Below are positions 36,064 to 46,554 of a stretch of 64,000 nt of DNA, piece after piece. Each line of letters opens with the position of its first letter. Within the stretch, counting starts at the first letter, position 1. This DNA comes from Chromohalobacter marismortui (GTDB lineage: Bacteria; Pseudomonadota; Gammaproteobacteria; Pseudomonadales; Halomonadaceae): NCBI RefSeq assembly GCF_004364315.1, contig NZ_SOBR01000007.1, positions 1 to 64,000 on the forward strand. Reading direction: 5' to 3'. The notes under the pieces are model-generated. The model made no database searches. It saw only the letters and a program-made list of their open reading frames with translations, and was not told the DNA's origin. A program made the translations under genes and the position numbers.

Positions 36064-37545
36064 TCATCGCCGCCATGGCAAGGCCCGCTCGGCGGTCGCG
36101 ATGAAGGTGTCGGCGGTACGCCGCGGCGCGGCCGTGCAGACACTGACCGCCACGAACAACGCCGCCGCCACGGGCAGCGCCCAGATGCCCGGGGGCCAGC
36201 CCAGCGGCGTGGCCCCGGTCGCGTAGAGCCCCAACACCCAGACGCCACCGCCCAGCATGCTGGCCAGCGCGCCCGCGGCGGTGCCACCGCGCCAGAAGAA
36301 GGCGCCGATCAAGGCCGGCACGGTGACCACTAGCCCGGTCGAGGCGGCCACCGAGAGCACGGCGATCAAGTCCAGGCGCAGCTCGGCGAAGCCCAGCGCG
36401 AGCAGCGCGATCACCGGCAACACGACCTTGCCGGCGCGCAGTTGACGCCGCTCGTCACCGCCACCACGGGCCATGGCATAGACGTCACGGGACAACATCG
36501 ACGACAACGTCAGCATGATCGAGTCGATGGTCGACACCGCCGCCGCCAAGATCCCCACCATCACCACGACGCCTAGCACGGGTGGCACGTGCGCGGAGGA
36601 CAGCAGCCTCGGCGTGGCCAGGTCCGAGTTCTCCAGATCGGGGAATGCGATCAACGCCGAAAAGCCCCACAGCACCGAGACGGCGGTATAGACCAGCCCG
36701 AAGCACAGAAAACCCAGCAGCATGCGTCGCATGGCCTGAAGCGAGGCCGGCATGAAGAGGCGCTGACTGACCTGGGGGTTCGACAGGCTGAAGAAGAACC
36801 AGGGAATCGTCAGGCCCAGGAAGGTCGCCGGCGTGAAAAGCCCCGAGCCCGGCACGGTGAGCGCCTCGGGATGTTCATCGGCGAGGGTCGCGAACAACGT
36901 CTCGAAACCACCCAGTGAGGCCACCACCAGCAGCGCCACGGCCGTCGAGGCGACGATCATCAACAGCGCCTGCAGCGCGTCGGTCCACATCACCGACCGG
37001 ATGCCGGCGATGAACGTGAAGAGCAGCGCCAAGGCCGTGGCGACCACCACCCCCGTGGTGAAGCCGATCGTACCGTCGGTCATCCCGCTGAGCAGGTATC
37101 CCACCCCGGCCAGTTGCACGGCGGCATAGGGAATCAAGAAGAGGCTGCTGACCAGCGCCATGACGACGGCCACGGCGCGGTTCGCGTAGCGGTGGCCCAG
37201 CATCTCGCTGGGCGTGACGAAGCCGAACGCCTTGCCCACCGCCCAGAAACGCGGCCCGAAGATCGCCACCAGCGACACGCCGGCGAAGTAGATGATCTCG
37301 AACCCCAGCGCCCCCACACCGCCGGCATAGGTCAGCCCCGCCAGCCCGACCATCATGAAGGCACTGTAGGTGGTCGCGCTGTAGCTCAGCGCCGAGACCA
37401 GTCCGCCCACCCGGCGTCCGCCGAGGAAGTAGCCCGCCATGTCGGGCACCTGCGGACCGCGCTCTCGGGAGCGCCAGGCCACGCCCAGTGCAATCAGTGC
37501 ATACAGGATCACCGCTCCCCACACGAGCGTCGGCGTCATGCTCAT
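36064..37545 (-). CDS. sodium:solute symporter (SSS family)
   Basis: The 493-residue protein starts at 37545 after AAGGAG and has about 13 membrane helices, with the SSS-type YFLGGRRVGGLVSALSYSATTYSAF region and the VSTIDSIMLTLSSMLSRDVYA segment near the centre. The layout resembles PanF-type pantothenate symporters. Its ATG overlaps the stop codon of a 59-residue membrane protein, which is likely its small accessory subunit. Substrate unknown. Confidence 0.88.
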   Translation of the reverse strand: MSMTPTLVWGAVILYALIALGVAWRSRERGPQVPDMAGYFLGGRRVGGLVSALSYSATTYSAFMMVGLAGLTYAGGVGALGFEIIYFAGVSLVAIFGPRFWAVGKAFGFVTPSEMLGHRYANRAVAVVMALVSSLFLIPYAAVQLAGVGYLLSGMTDGTIGFTTGVVVATALALLFTFIAGIRSVMWTDALQALLMIVASTAVALLVVASLGGFETLFATLADEHPEALTVPGSGLFTPATFLGLTIPWFFFSLSNPQVSQRLFMPASLQAMRRMLLGFLCFGLVYTAVSVLWGFSALIAFPDLENSDLATPRLLSSAHVPPVLGVVVMVGILAAAVSTIDSIMLTLSSMLSRDVYAMARGGGDERRQLRAGKVVLPVIALLALGFAELRLDLIAVLSVAASTGLVVTVPALIGAFFWRGGTAAGALASMLGGGVWVLGLYATGATPLGWPPGIWALPVAAALFVAVSVCTAAPRRTADTFIATAERALPWRR

Positions 37546-37721
37546 TTCTCCTTGAACGCAGCGGTGACGAGCAGGTTGAGAACGATCACGGCAAGACCGA
37601 TCCCCGCCCAGAAGAGCATGCTGCCGTACCAGGCCTGGACATCGCGCAGCAGCGTGTAGGGAACGACGACGGCCGCCAACACCAGCACGCCGAGCAATCC
37701 AAAACCAACGCGTCGGAACAT
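37542..37721 (-). CDS. small membrane protein, probable symporter accessory subunit
   Basis: The 59-residue product from MFRRVGFG (start after GAGGTG) has two membrane helices and a short cytoplasmic tail ending FKEK. Its stop overlaps the start of the SSS symporter by 4 bases. Small two-helix proteins in front of symporters (YhdT before PanF, DUF485 before ActP) suggest the same role; the exact family is not identified. Confidence 0.8.
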   Translation of the reverse strand: MFRRVGFGLLGVLVLAAVVVPYTLLRDVQAWYGSMLFWAGIGLAVIVLNLLVTAAFKEK

Positions 37722-37777
37722 GGAACACCTCACACGAACGCTGAATGTGACCAAACCGGTATCATCGGCCACGACGT

Positions 37778-38149
37778 TCAGCCGAAAAACTTTTGCCAGG
37801 CCAGCAAGCCCCAGGTCAGCCCCGCCATGATCAGCGAGATCATCACCGCCGCCGACCCAATGTCCTTGGCCCTGCCGGATAGTTCATGATGCTCGGGCCC
37901 GATACGGTCGACGACGGTTTCCACCGCGCTGTTGAGCAATTCCACGATCAGCACCAGCGCGCAACTCCCCACCAGCAGCAACCATTCCACCGGCGTGGCA
38001 CCGATCCACCACGCCAGGGGCAAGAGTATCACGCAGATCCCCAGTTCCTGGCGAAACGCCGTTTCATTGCGAAATGCGGCACGCAGCCCCTTGAGCGAAT
38101 AAGACGTGGAATTGGTCAAGTGACGCAAACCGGTATGGCGGGATTTCAT
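37778..38149 (-). CDS. dgkA: diacylglycerol kinase
   Basis: The 123-residue membrane protein has the DgkA core: ELLNSAVETVVDRIGPE and KDIGSAAVMIS, with three membrane helices. It phosphorylates diacylglycerol to phosphatidate, recycling lipid made during membrane-derived oligosaccharide or LPS modification. It starts after GAGGACC. Confidence 0.94.
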   Translation of the reverse strand: MKSRHTGLRHLTNSTSYSLKGLRAAFRNETAFRQELGICVILLPLAWWIGATPVEWLLLVGSCALVLIVELLNSAVETVVDRIGPEHHELSGRAKDIGSAAVMISLIMAGLTWGLLAWQKFFG

Positions 38150-38374
38150 CGCGCTCGGTCCTCAACTAAGGGTTCTCGATGGCCGACACGCAATGGCCAG
38201 GACGGCAACGCACACGGCGCCCGAGATGGTAACAAAGGGGCAGTCCAAGGCAACGCCGAGCGAATCACGGACGGTATCCCGCAAAGGTCGCGTTGTCGAC
38301 ACTCGCGGCTCAACGCTACGCTAATGATCCCGCGCTCGCCGCAGCGCTCTCATCCCACTTCGCAGGAGCCTCCC

Positions 38375-39352
38375 ATGCCCCGTGCCCTCATGCTTCATGA
38401 CGACACCCCGCGCGCACGCCTCGAAACGCTCGATGAAAGCCAGTTGCCGGATCGTGAGGTGCGCGTCGCGATCGATTATTCGGACCTTAATTACAAGGAC
38501 GCCATGGCGGTTACCGGCCAGGGCAAGATCGTGCGCGATTATCCCCTGGTACCGGGCATCGATTTCGCCGGCACGGTGACGGATTCCACGGATGCGCGCT
38601 TCGCCGCCGATGATCGCGTGATCCTCACCGGCTGGGGCGTCGGCGAACGCCATTGGGGCGGTTTCGCCGAGGCCATGCGGGTCGATGCCGATTGGCTGAT
38701 TCCTTGCCCGCAACCGCTGAGCACCCGACAGGCCATGCTCTTCGGCACCGCCGGACTCACCGCCATGCTGAGCGTCATGCGACTTAAAGAAGCCGGCCTG
38801 AGCCCCGGTGACGGACCGGTCGTCGTGACCGGCGCCAGCGGCGGTGTGGGCAGTTGGGCGGTGGCGATACTCGCCCATGAAGGGTTCGAGGTTCACGCCG
38901 TCACCGGCAAATCCGAGCAGAGCGCCTGGTTCGAAGCGCTCGGAGCCCACGCCATTTTGCCCCGCGCCGACTTCGAAGCCCGCGGCCGTCCGCTGGAATC
39001 GACGCAGTGGGCGGGCGCCGTGGATACCGTCGGCGGCCAGGTGCTGGCCAACCTCCTGGCGCAAATGCACTACGCGGGAAGGGTCGCCGCCGTGGGGCTG
39101 GCAGGCGACGCCGCGCTTCCGACCACGGTGATGCCCTTCATCCTGCGTGGCGTGTCGCTGCTCGGCGTGGACAGCGTGTATATCCCGTTCGACCGGCGGC
39201 GCGCGGCATGGCAGCGCATCGCCGCCCTGCCCAATGCACTACTGTCACACATGCATGTCGAGGAAATCGGCCTCGACGACGTGGCCGATCGGGCCCACGC
39301 CATGCTCGAAGGACGCACTCACGGGCGGGTACTCCTGGATCCACGGCGCTAA
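38375..39352 (+). CDS. acuI: acrylyl-CoA reductase-like oxidoreductase (AcuI/YhdH)
   Basis: The 325-residue medium-chain reductase starts at 38375 behind AGGAGCC. It has the YhdH family start (SDLNYKDAMAVTGQGKIVR, PGIDFAGTV), no zinc ligands and a GASGGVGSWAVAIL nucleotide loop. Homologues reduce acrylyl-CoA with NADPH, protecting against acrylate made from DMSP. No other DMSP gene is in the window, so the physiological role is inferred from the family. The spacer 38150-38374 holds nothing else recognisable. Confidence 0.87.
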   Translation: MPRALMLHDDTPRARLETLDESQLPDREVRVAIDYSDLNYKDAMAVTGQGKIVRDYPLVPGIDFAGTVTDSTDARFAADDRVILTGWGVGERHWGGFAEAMRVDADWLIPCPQPLSTRQAMLFGTAGLTAMLSVMRLKEAGLSPGDGPVVVTGASGGVGSWAVAILAHEGFEVHAVTGKSEQSAWFEALGAHAILPRADFEARGRPLESTQWAGAVDTVGGQVLANLLAQMHYAGRVAAVGLAGDAALPTTVMPFILRGVSLLGVDSVYIPFDRRRAAWQRIAALPNALLSHMHVEEIGLDDVADRAHAMLEGRTHGRVLLDPRR

Positions 39353-39370
39353 GCCAATAGGCGTGGCCTC

Positions 39371-40849
39371 TCAATGCGCCTGGATCATGTCCGTCAGATC
39401 CGCCGCTACCAGAGGCAGCACCTGCCGCCAGGCGAGATACGGCGTTTGCGAGGTCCCGTTGACCAGGGCCGCGAAGCTTCCCCAGCGCCCGGTCCGGGTA
39501 CGAAAGTAGCCGGCCACCGCGCGCACCGTGACCGGTTCGTTAAGCGTGCCGGTCTTGAGCATGACATGCCGCTGGAAGGTGTCGCTGCCACGGCGGATGA
39601 AGTGCATGGGGCCGTTGGTCGGCAACTGCAGGCCCGCGACAAAGGTTGGAAAAAGCGCCGGGCGCTGGTACATGTTCGCCAGCAAGGCATTGACGCCACG
39701 CGCCGAGACACGATTTTCCGGCGTCAGGCCGCTGCCACTGAGTAACCTGGGCCTGCCGTGCCCCGGCAGGCGATCGGCAAAACGCTCCAGCACCTTGCCG
39801 GCATCGAGCAGGCTCGCGCCCGGCGCATCCACCAGGTCAAGCGCCAGCGTATCGGCCATGAAGTTGTTGGAGTAGTTGAGCATGCGCAGCAACAATTCCT
39901 GCAACGGCTTGCCATCTACCGCCGCCAGGCGCTTGGCGGTGGCCGGCGGCGAGGTGGTACTGATCGCATAGCCTTCGACCTCGATCCCGGCCTGTCTCAA
40001 CAAGGCCATCAACGTCTTGGCGGTTTGTTCGGCAGGCTCGGAACTGGCGCGATAGATTTCACGCGGGAAGCTGCCGCGAGCGATCTGGCCGTTAATGCGC
40101 AGCACATCGCCCTGCGCATCGCTCACGCGCTGGGCACTCAGGCGCGTATCGCCGCCGCGCGGCACGGTTTCGACGTCGTTGTCGATCCGCGTCAGGGGCC
40201 TCACCGTGGCGCAATCGCTGATGGAGGCCGCGTCGCCGACGGCATTGCCGGGCTTGACCCGATTGCACCAGCTACCGTAATTCACCGCCGCCGAGGACAA
40301 TAAGGCGCTGTAGGCATTGTCGGAATGCGTGCGCGCCTCGCAACGATCGGTAGTCACGCAGGTCACCGGCCCGAAGCGCCACTGGCTGATCACCAGTTGA
40401 CCATCGACGGCACGCACGCCGCGTTCGCGCAGGCGCTGCACCAGACGCCACAGGTTCTCGCTGGTCAGGGCCGGGTCGCCGCCGCCATCGAACACCAGAT
40501 CGCCCTGCAAGACGCCTTGTTCATCAATCTCACCGGTCGAGACCAACTGCGTGGTGAAACGATGCTGCGGCCCCCAGCGATCGAGGCTCGCAGCGGCGGT
40601 GTAGAGCTTGGTCACCGAGGCCGGTGACAGCCGCCGCGTGGGAGCAATCGCCCCCAGGCTTTCGCCGCTACCCAACAACTGTGCCTGGGCGCTGATGACG
40701 AAGCCCTTATCGGCCAGCGTGGCAAGGTTGTCGAAACCATCGGCCTGCGCGGTCAGCGGCAGCCCCATCATGACCAGAAGCGTGAACGCACGACGTCCGG
40801 CACGCTGCACGGCGCGCGGACGTCGGCAATGGAACAACCTACTCAGCAT
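39371..40849 (-). CDS. dacB: D-alanyl-D-alanine carboxypeptidase/endopeptidase (PBP4)
   Basis: The 492-residue protein has an N-terminal signal peptide ending in LTAQA, the S-x-x-K motif (SPASVTK, with the catalytic Ser near 77), the S-x-N motif (YSNN) and KTG (LKTGTLNEPV) in the C-terminal part, with the long PBP4 insertion between the first two. It trims and cuts peptidoglycan cross-links in the periplasm. Confidence 0.93.
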   Translation of the reverse strand: MLSRLFHCRRPRAVQRAGRRAFTLLVMMGLPLTAQADGFDNLATLADKGFVISAQAQLLGSGESLGAIAPTRRLSPASVTKLYTAAASLDRWGPQHRFTTQLVSTGEIDEQGVLQGDLVFDGGGDPALTSENLWRLVQRLRERGVRAVDGQLVISQWRFGPVTCVTTDRCEARTHSDNAYSALLSSAAVNYGSWCNRVKPGNAVGDAASISDCATVRPLTRIDNDVETVPRGGDTRLSAQRVSDAQGDVLRINGQIARGSFPREIYRASSEPAEQTAKTLMALLRQAGIEVEGYAISTTSPPATAKRLAAVDGKPLQELLLRMLNYSNNFMADTLALDLVDAPGASLLDAGKVLERFADRLPGHGRPRLLSGSGLTPENRVSARGVNALLANMYQRPALFPTFVAGLQLPTNGPMHFIRRGSDTFQRHVMLKTGTLNEPVTVRAVAGYFRTRTGRWGSFAALVNGTSQTPYLAWRQVLPLVAADLTDMIQAH

Positions 40850-40938
40850 GAGATTTTTCCTTCCCTGGACGAACGTACATCGTCCGCCAGACTAGCAGGG
40901 CGCCTCCTCGAGTGCGATGTCGACATTACGCCCCTGGC

Positions 40939-41268
40939 CTAATGTGACGACATGCGCGAGAACACCTGAATGACCACGACACCGGCAATGATCAGCCCCA
41001 GGCCGAGAATCGCGGGCACATCGGGTTTCTCGCCATACACGACCACCCCGATCAGCGTGACCAGCACGATGCCGAGTCCGGCCCAGAAGGCGTAGGCAAT
41101 GCCTACCGGCAACTCGCGCAGCGCCAGGGTGAGCATGTAAAACGCCAAGGCGTAACCCACGATCACGGTCACGCTCGGCCACAGGCGCGTAAACTCCTGG
41201 GATGCCTTGAGCGCACTGGTGGCCACGACCTCGGCAACGATCGCGATGGCCAAAAACACATACACCAT
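40939..41268 (-). CDS. small multidrug resistance (SMR) efflux protein
   Basis: The 109-residue protein has four membrane helices and the SMR signature: the membrane glutamate in AIVAEVVATSALK (Glu13) and the AYAFWAGLGIV segment. It expels quaternary ammonium compounds or other cations using protons, as EmrE/QacE do. It starts after CAGGAGA. A housekeeping variant that exports guanidinium or betaine-like solutes is possible. Confidence 0.92.
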   Translation of the reverse strand: MVYVFLAIAIVAEVVATSALKASQEFTRLWPSVTVIVGYALAFYMLTLALRELPVGIAYAFWAGLGIVLVTLIGVVVYGEKPDVPAILGLGLIIAGVVVIQVFSRMSSH

Positions 41269-41298
41269 ATTCGGTCTCCTGAAGGCCCGTATCGCGCG

Positions 41299-41982
41299 TC
41301 ATGTGGGCAACAACTCGGGGCGATGCGCCAGTGTCACCTCGAGGCGCCAAAGCGCCTGGCCACTGGCGTGGTACTTATGTTCGAAGGGGGTGAGGTACTC
41401 ACCCGATGGCTCGCAGGGCTCGAGATGCGGCTCGCGTCCCGTGGCCTGAGTCAGCGCCAGAGCCAGCTCCTCAAGATAGAGTCGCCAGTTGGAACGTGCT
41501 TCCAGCACGCCGCCAAGCCCCGCCAGGGCCGGAAACACCGGGTGCCCATGCCAGCGCATCTTGAGGTGGGCTGCCTTGGGATAGGGGTTGGGATAGAGCA
41601 GGTAGTGACGTGCCGGCTGCCAGCCCTCTTGCAGCGCCAGACGCCAGAAATCCACCAGATCCGCGCGTACCAGCAGAGCATTGTCGGGCAGTTCGCCGTG
41701 CTCACGGGAGAGGCGATCGGCGCTGCGATCGATGCCGATCACCGCATGCCCGGGAAAGCGTCTGGCCAGGCGCCGAGTGGAAAGCCCCACGCCACAGCCG
41801 GCGTCGAGAATCAGCGGCTTGTCCTGCTCATGCAGCCAATTCCTGGCCGCACCGAATGCCATCCGTGTGTGCGATGCCAGCGGCTTTTGCCAAGGATGAG
41901 TCAACGCCCGCGACACACGCCGCGGCAGGTCCTCGTGCGGCGCGGTCTGCTGGGTAACGATGGCGCGGGAATTGGCATGCAT
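41299..41982 (-). CDS. TrmB-like SAM-dependent methyltransferase
   Basis: The product is 227 residues from the ATG at 41982; a longer frame to 42108 exists. It has the SAM-binding LILDAGCGVGLSTRRLA and the TrmB-type LLYPNPYPKAAHLKMRWHGHP segment, ending in YHASGQALW. TrmB makes 7-methylguanosine 46 in tRNA. This protein differs from standard TrmB (the usual PDPWPK is YPNPYPK), so it may be a paralogue with another substrate. Confidence 0.78.
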   Translation of the reverse strand: MHANSRAIVTQQTAPHEDLPRRVSRALTHPWQKPLASHTRMAFGAARNWLHEQDKPLILDAGCGVGLSTRRLARRFPGHAVIGIDRSADRLSREHGELPDNALLVRADLVDFWRLALQEGWQPARHYLLYPNPYPKAAHLKMRWHGHPVFPALAGLGGVLEARSNWRLYLEELALALTQATGREPHLEPCEPSGEYLTPFEHKYHASGQALWRLEVTLAHRPELLPT

Positions 41983-42064
41983 GGGCGACTCGGCAGACAA
42001 CTGAACGACGCACCATTCTAGCAGACTGTCGGGCGAGAAAATGCGGCCCCGACAAGAGAGTGGC

Positions 42065-42086
42065 CGCGGCCCGTGCACGGGCCGCG
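42065..42086. repeat. 22-bp perfect palindrome in a divergent spacer
   Basis: CGCGGCCCGTG and its exact complement form an uninterrupted 22-bp palindrome between the methyltransferase and fabY, which are transcribed apart. It could be a regulator site or a cruciform; no T-run suggests a terminator. Confidence 0.7.
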
Positions 42087-42274
42087 CGGGGCGCCGTTTC
42101 GGAGACACCGGCCGGCGTCACATGACGCCACTCGCACCCGAGTGCTATCATCTTCGCCCAGACTCATTAAGGCTCCGCGCGCCGCCTGGCGCGAGGAGGC
42201 GCGCCATATCGGCCGACGCGTGCCGGCCACGATTCATGACGCATCGTCATCCACAGCATTACGAGGAACGCGGC

Positions 42275-44176
42275 TTGTCACAGTTACCGGTGATCGTCGG
42301 CATGGGTGGTGTTAACGCCGCCGGCAGAACCTCGGGCCACCAGGCTTTTCGCCGAACGATTCTCGACGCCTTGCCCGACACCCTTCAGGCACAAACCATC
42401 CTGGCCCTGGCCGCCATGATGCAACTCGTTTCGCGGGTGGACAGCGGCGGCTGGGAAAGCCCCCAAGGCGAGATTCTCAGTGACGACGACGTCGTCGCCC
42501 GCTATCGTCAACACGTGCTCGATCATACGCTGATCCGACGTATCGAGGACGCACGTTTCAACAGCGAGGGGATTCCCGCCAACCGCGCCGCGCAGCTTGA
42601 TATAGAAGCGCCGCTGGCGTTTCGCGTACGCCGTCGCCAGCTTCCCGACGACGTCCCCGCCACCTGGCAGGTGCGCGACGTCGACAAACGAACAGTGGAA
42701 GTCATGGTGCCGCCGGGGGCATTGGACGTACTGCTCCCCGAGCGCCGTAGCGCCCAGGTGCGCTCGGCCGGGCAACTGCCCAGCGGCTTTTCGCCGAATA
42801 CACTTTATCGCAGCGTGCATCACCCGCGCGGCCTGGCGATGACCATCTTCGGTGCCTCCGATTGCCTCGGTCAGAGTGGCCTGGACTGGGCGGCGCTGCG
42901 CAACCGCCTCGATCCGGACGCCATCGCCGTCTATGCCGGCAACTCCATCGGCCAGCTCGATACCGAAGGCTGGGGCGGACTCCTGCAAAGCTTCGTGACC
43001 GGTCATCGAGCGACGTCCAAGCAGATGCCACTGGGTTACGGGCAAATGCCCGCCGACTTCCTCAACGCTTACGTGCTGGGCAGCGTCGGGGCCACCGGCG
43101 CCGTGCTCGGGGCCTGCGCCAGCTTCCTTTACAATCTGCGCCTGGGACTGGAAGACATTCGCAGCGGCCGGCGGCGCGTGGTCATGGTGGGCACCAGCGA
43201 TGCACCGATCACCCCGGAGGTCGTCGAGGGCTTTCGCACCATGGGCGCGTTGGCCGATGACGAAAGCCTCAAGGCGCTCGATGCCCTGACGTTATTGACC
43301 GACAGCGACTATCAGCGCGCTTGCCGGCCCTTCGCGCGCAACTGCGGCTTCACCATCGCCGAGTCGACCCAGTTCCTGCTGCTGATGGACGATGCCCTGG
43401 CACTCGAGACCGGCGCCCAGATTCTCGGCGCGGTACCCGATGTGTTCGTCAATGCCGATGGCTGGAAACGCTCGATCTCCGCGCCAGGCATCGGCAATTA
43501 CATCACCCTGGCCAAGTCGGTGAGCCTGGCGCGGGACATGCTCGGCGAAGAAGCGGTGCGCCACCGCAGCTATCTACACGCGCACGGCACCAGCACGCCC
43601 AAGAATCGCACTACCGAATCGCACGTGTTCGACATGGTGGCGCGCGCGCATGGCATCGAGGCCTGGCCGGTGGCCGCCATCAAGGCCTTCGTCGGCCATT
43701 CGCAAGGCGGCGCGGCGGGTGACCAGCTGGCCAGTGCCCTGGGGACCTTCGCCCACGACGTGATCCCCGGCATCGCCACGCTCGATGCGGTGGCCGATGA
43801 CGTCTTCGCCGAACGCCTGCGCTTCTTCCGTGATCCGCTGCCCTTCGAAGCCGACGCGGCCTTCATCAATGCCAAAGGCTTCGGTGGCAACAACGCCACC
43901 GGCCTGGTCATCTCGCCCGCCGCCACCGAGCGCCTGCTCGCCAAGCGTCACGGTCAGCGCGCCATCGATGACTGGAAGCACCGCCGCGAAGCTACCCTGG
44001 CGGCGTCCGAAACGTACTTGGCGACGTCCGACAGCGGCCGTTTCGATGTCACCTACCGCTTCGGCGAAGGCGTTCTCGAAGGGCCGGAGCTCTCGATGAC
44101 GCGCGACGCCTTGCATATTCCCGGCTTCGATCAGCCGGTCTCGCTGGCGGTCGACAATCCCTACGGCCGACTTTAA
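42275..44176 (+). CDS. fabY: beta-ketoacyl-ACP synthase FabY
   Basis: The best start is a TTG at 42275, which lies 7 bases after GAGGA and gives LSQLPVIVGMGGVNAAGR, the normal FabY beginning. The 633-residue protein has the condensing-enzyme Cys in VLGACASFLYNLRLG, the histidine in HAHGTSTPKN and KAFVGHSQGGAAG. FabY starts fatty-acid synthesis from acetyl-CoA and malonyl-ACP in organisms such as Pseudomonas aeruginosa that do not rely on FabH. Confidence 0.9.
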   Translation: MSQLPVIVGMGGVNAAGRTSGHQAFRRTILDALPDTLQAQTILALAAMMQLVSRVDSGGWESPQGEILSDDDVVARYRQHVLDHTLIRRIEDARFNSEGIPANRAAQLDIEAPLAFRVRRRQLPDDVPATWQVRDVDKRTVEVMVPPGALDVLLPERRSAQVRSAGQLPSGFSPNTLYRSVHHPRGLAMTIFGASDCLGQSGLDWAALRNRLDPDAIAVYAGNSIGQLDTEGWGGLLQSFVTGHRATSKQMPLGYGQMPADFLNAYVLGSVGATGAVLGACASFLYNLRLGLEDIRSGRRRVVMVGTSDAPITPEVVEGFRTMGALADDESLKALDALTLLTDSDYQRACRPFARNCGFTIAESTQFLLLMDDALALETGAQILGAVPDVFVNADGWKRSISAPGIGNYITLAKSVSLARDMLGEEAVRHRSYLHAHGTSTPKNRTTESHVFDMVARAHGIEAWPVAAIKAFVGHSQGGAAGDQLASALGTFAHDVIPGIATLDAVADDVFAERLRFFRDPLPFEADAAFINAKGFGGNNATGLVISPAATERLLAKRHGQRAIDDWKHRREATLAASETYLATSDSGRFDVTYRFGEGVLEGPELSMTRDALHIPGFDQPVSLAVDNPYGRL

Positions 44177-45021
<845 letters not shown>

Positions 45022-45132
45022 GCGCGGCGGCGCACGATACGCAGCATCGACGGCCCGCACGCGGCAGGATCCCGGCATCCTGATGCCCGCGCGGCTCCCG
45101 GCGTGAACGCCTAACGCAACCGATACAACTCC

Positions 45133-46488
45133 GTGTCCTCATCACGTACTTCGCCGCGTATCTGGCCGCTTGCATGGCCGATCATTCTGTCCAACATCAC
45201 CGTCCCGCTGCTGGGATTGGTGGATACCGCCGTGGTCGGCCATCTGCCGGACTCCCGCTACATGGCCGCCGTGACCCTCGGCGCCATGCTGTTCAGTTTC
45301 CTCTATTGGGGGTTCGGTTTCCTGCGCATGGGCACCACCGGTCTGACCTCCCAGGCCGTGGGCCGCGAGGACGACAGCGACATACGCAACCTGCTGGGTC
45401 AGGCGCTGTTGCTGGCACTCGGCATCGGCGTGTTGCTGATCCTGCTCGCCGAGCCGCTGATCGACATCGGCCTCTACCTGCTCGACGGCAGCGAAGCCGC
45501 CATGTCACTGGCAGCGAGCTATGCCCATATTCGAATTCTGTCGGCCCCGGCGGTAATGGCCAATTACGCGATTCTCGGCTGGTTCCTCGGCCAGCAGAAT
45601 TCGCGGGTCACGCTGGCGATCATGGTGTTGACCAATAGCGTCAACATCGTCCTCGACCTGGTGTTCGTGATGGGGCTGGGCATGACCAGCGACGGCGTGG
45701 CCTGGGCCACGGTCATCGCCGATTACACCGCGCTGACCGCCGGCCTGTGGTTGGTGATGCGTCAACTGAAGCTGCTCGAGGGGCGCTTCTTGCGCCAGCG
45801 CCTGCTGCGCCTTGGCGCCTACTCGGCGCTTTTTCAGGTCAACCGACACTTGTTCGTGCGAACCCTGGGGCTACTGTTCGCCATGGCGTTCTTCACCGCC
45901 CAGGGGGCCGACCAAGGCGATACGGTACTCGCCGCCAATGCCGTGCTGATGCAATTCATCATGATCACCTCCTACGCGTTGGATGGCTTCGCCCACGCCG
46001 CCGAAGCCTTGACCGGCCGCGCCGTGGGGCGCCGCGACTGGCCGCTTTTTTCGAGTTCGGTGCGCGCGGCCGCCCGTTTCTCGCTGATCACCGCTGGCGT
46101 CGCCATGGCGGCGTTCGCCTTCGGCGGCGACTATCTGATCGCCCTGCTCACCGATCTACCGGACGTGCGCGCCACGGCAAGGGACTATCTGCCCTGGATG
46201 ATCGTCATGCCAGCCATCGCGGTGTGGAGCTATCTGCTCGACGGCGTCTTCATCGGGGCCACCGCAACCCGCGAAATGCGCGATACCATCCTGCTGGCAC
46301 TCGCCGTCTATCTGCCGGTGTGGTGGCTCACCCAGCCATTGGGCAATCATGGCCTGTGGCTCGCCTTCACCGCGTTCACCCTGGTGCGTTCGGCAAGCCT
46401 CGCCGCCGTCTACCTGCACTATCGACGAACGCGCTGGACAAGCACCGCGCCGTCCACCTGCGACCAAGGGATACAGGACCAAGGTTGA
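45133..46488 (+). CDS. MATE-family efflux transporter (DinF type)
   Basis: The 451-residue protein begins at a GTG and has 12 predicted membrane helices, with the MATE repeat structure: WPIILSNITVPLLGLVDTAVVGHL at the start of the first half. DinF-like members export drugs, bile salts or oxidised compounds in exchange for Na+ or H+. It stands between yfhL and atoE. Confidence 0.9.
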   Translation: MSSSRTSPRIWPLAWPIILSNITVPLLGLVDTAVVGHLPDSRYMAAVTLGAMLFSFLYWGFGFLRMGTTGLTSQAVGREDDSDIRNLLGQALLLALGIGVLLILLAEPLIDIGLYLLDGSEAAMSLAASYAHIRILSAPAVMANYAILGWFLGQQNSRVTLAIMVLTNSVNIVLDLVFVMGLGMTSDGVAWATVIADYTALTAGLWLVMRQLKLLEGRFLRQRLLRLGAYSALFQVNRHLFVRTLGLLFAMAFFTAQGADQGDTVLAANAVLMQFIMITSYALDGFAHAAEALTGRAVGRRDWPLFSSSVRAAARFSLITAGVAMAAFAFGGDYLIALLTDLPDVRATARDYLPWMIVMPAIAVWSYLLDGVFIGATATREMRDTILLALAVYLPVWWLTQPLGNHGLWLAFTAFTLVRSASLAAVYLHYRRTRWTSTAPSTCDQGIQDQG

Positions 46489-46514
46489 GTGATCGTGGAT
46501 CCCCGCGAGAGGTT

Positions 46515-46537
46515 ATCGTTGTCTCCACGACAACGAT
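46515..46537. repeat. 9-bp perfect inverted repeat before atoE
   Basis: ATCGTTGTC and GACAACGAT enclose TCCAC, directly upstream of the atoE ribosome binding site. It may be a regulator site or a 5' hairpin that controls translation. Confidence 0.6.
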
Positions 46538-46554
46538 CTCTAGGGGAGTCACTC

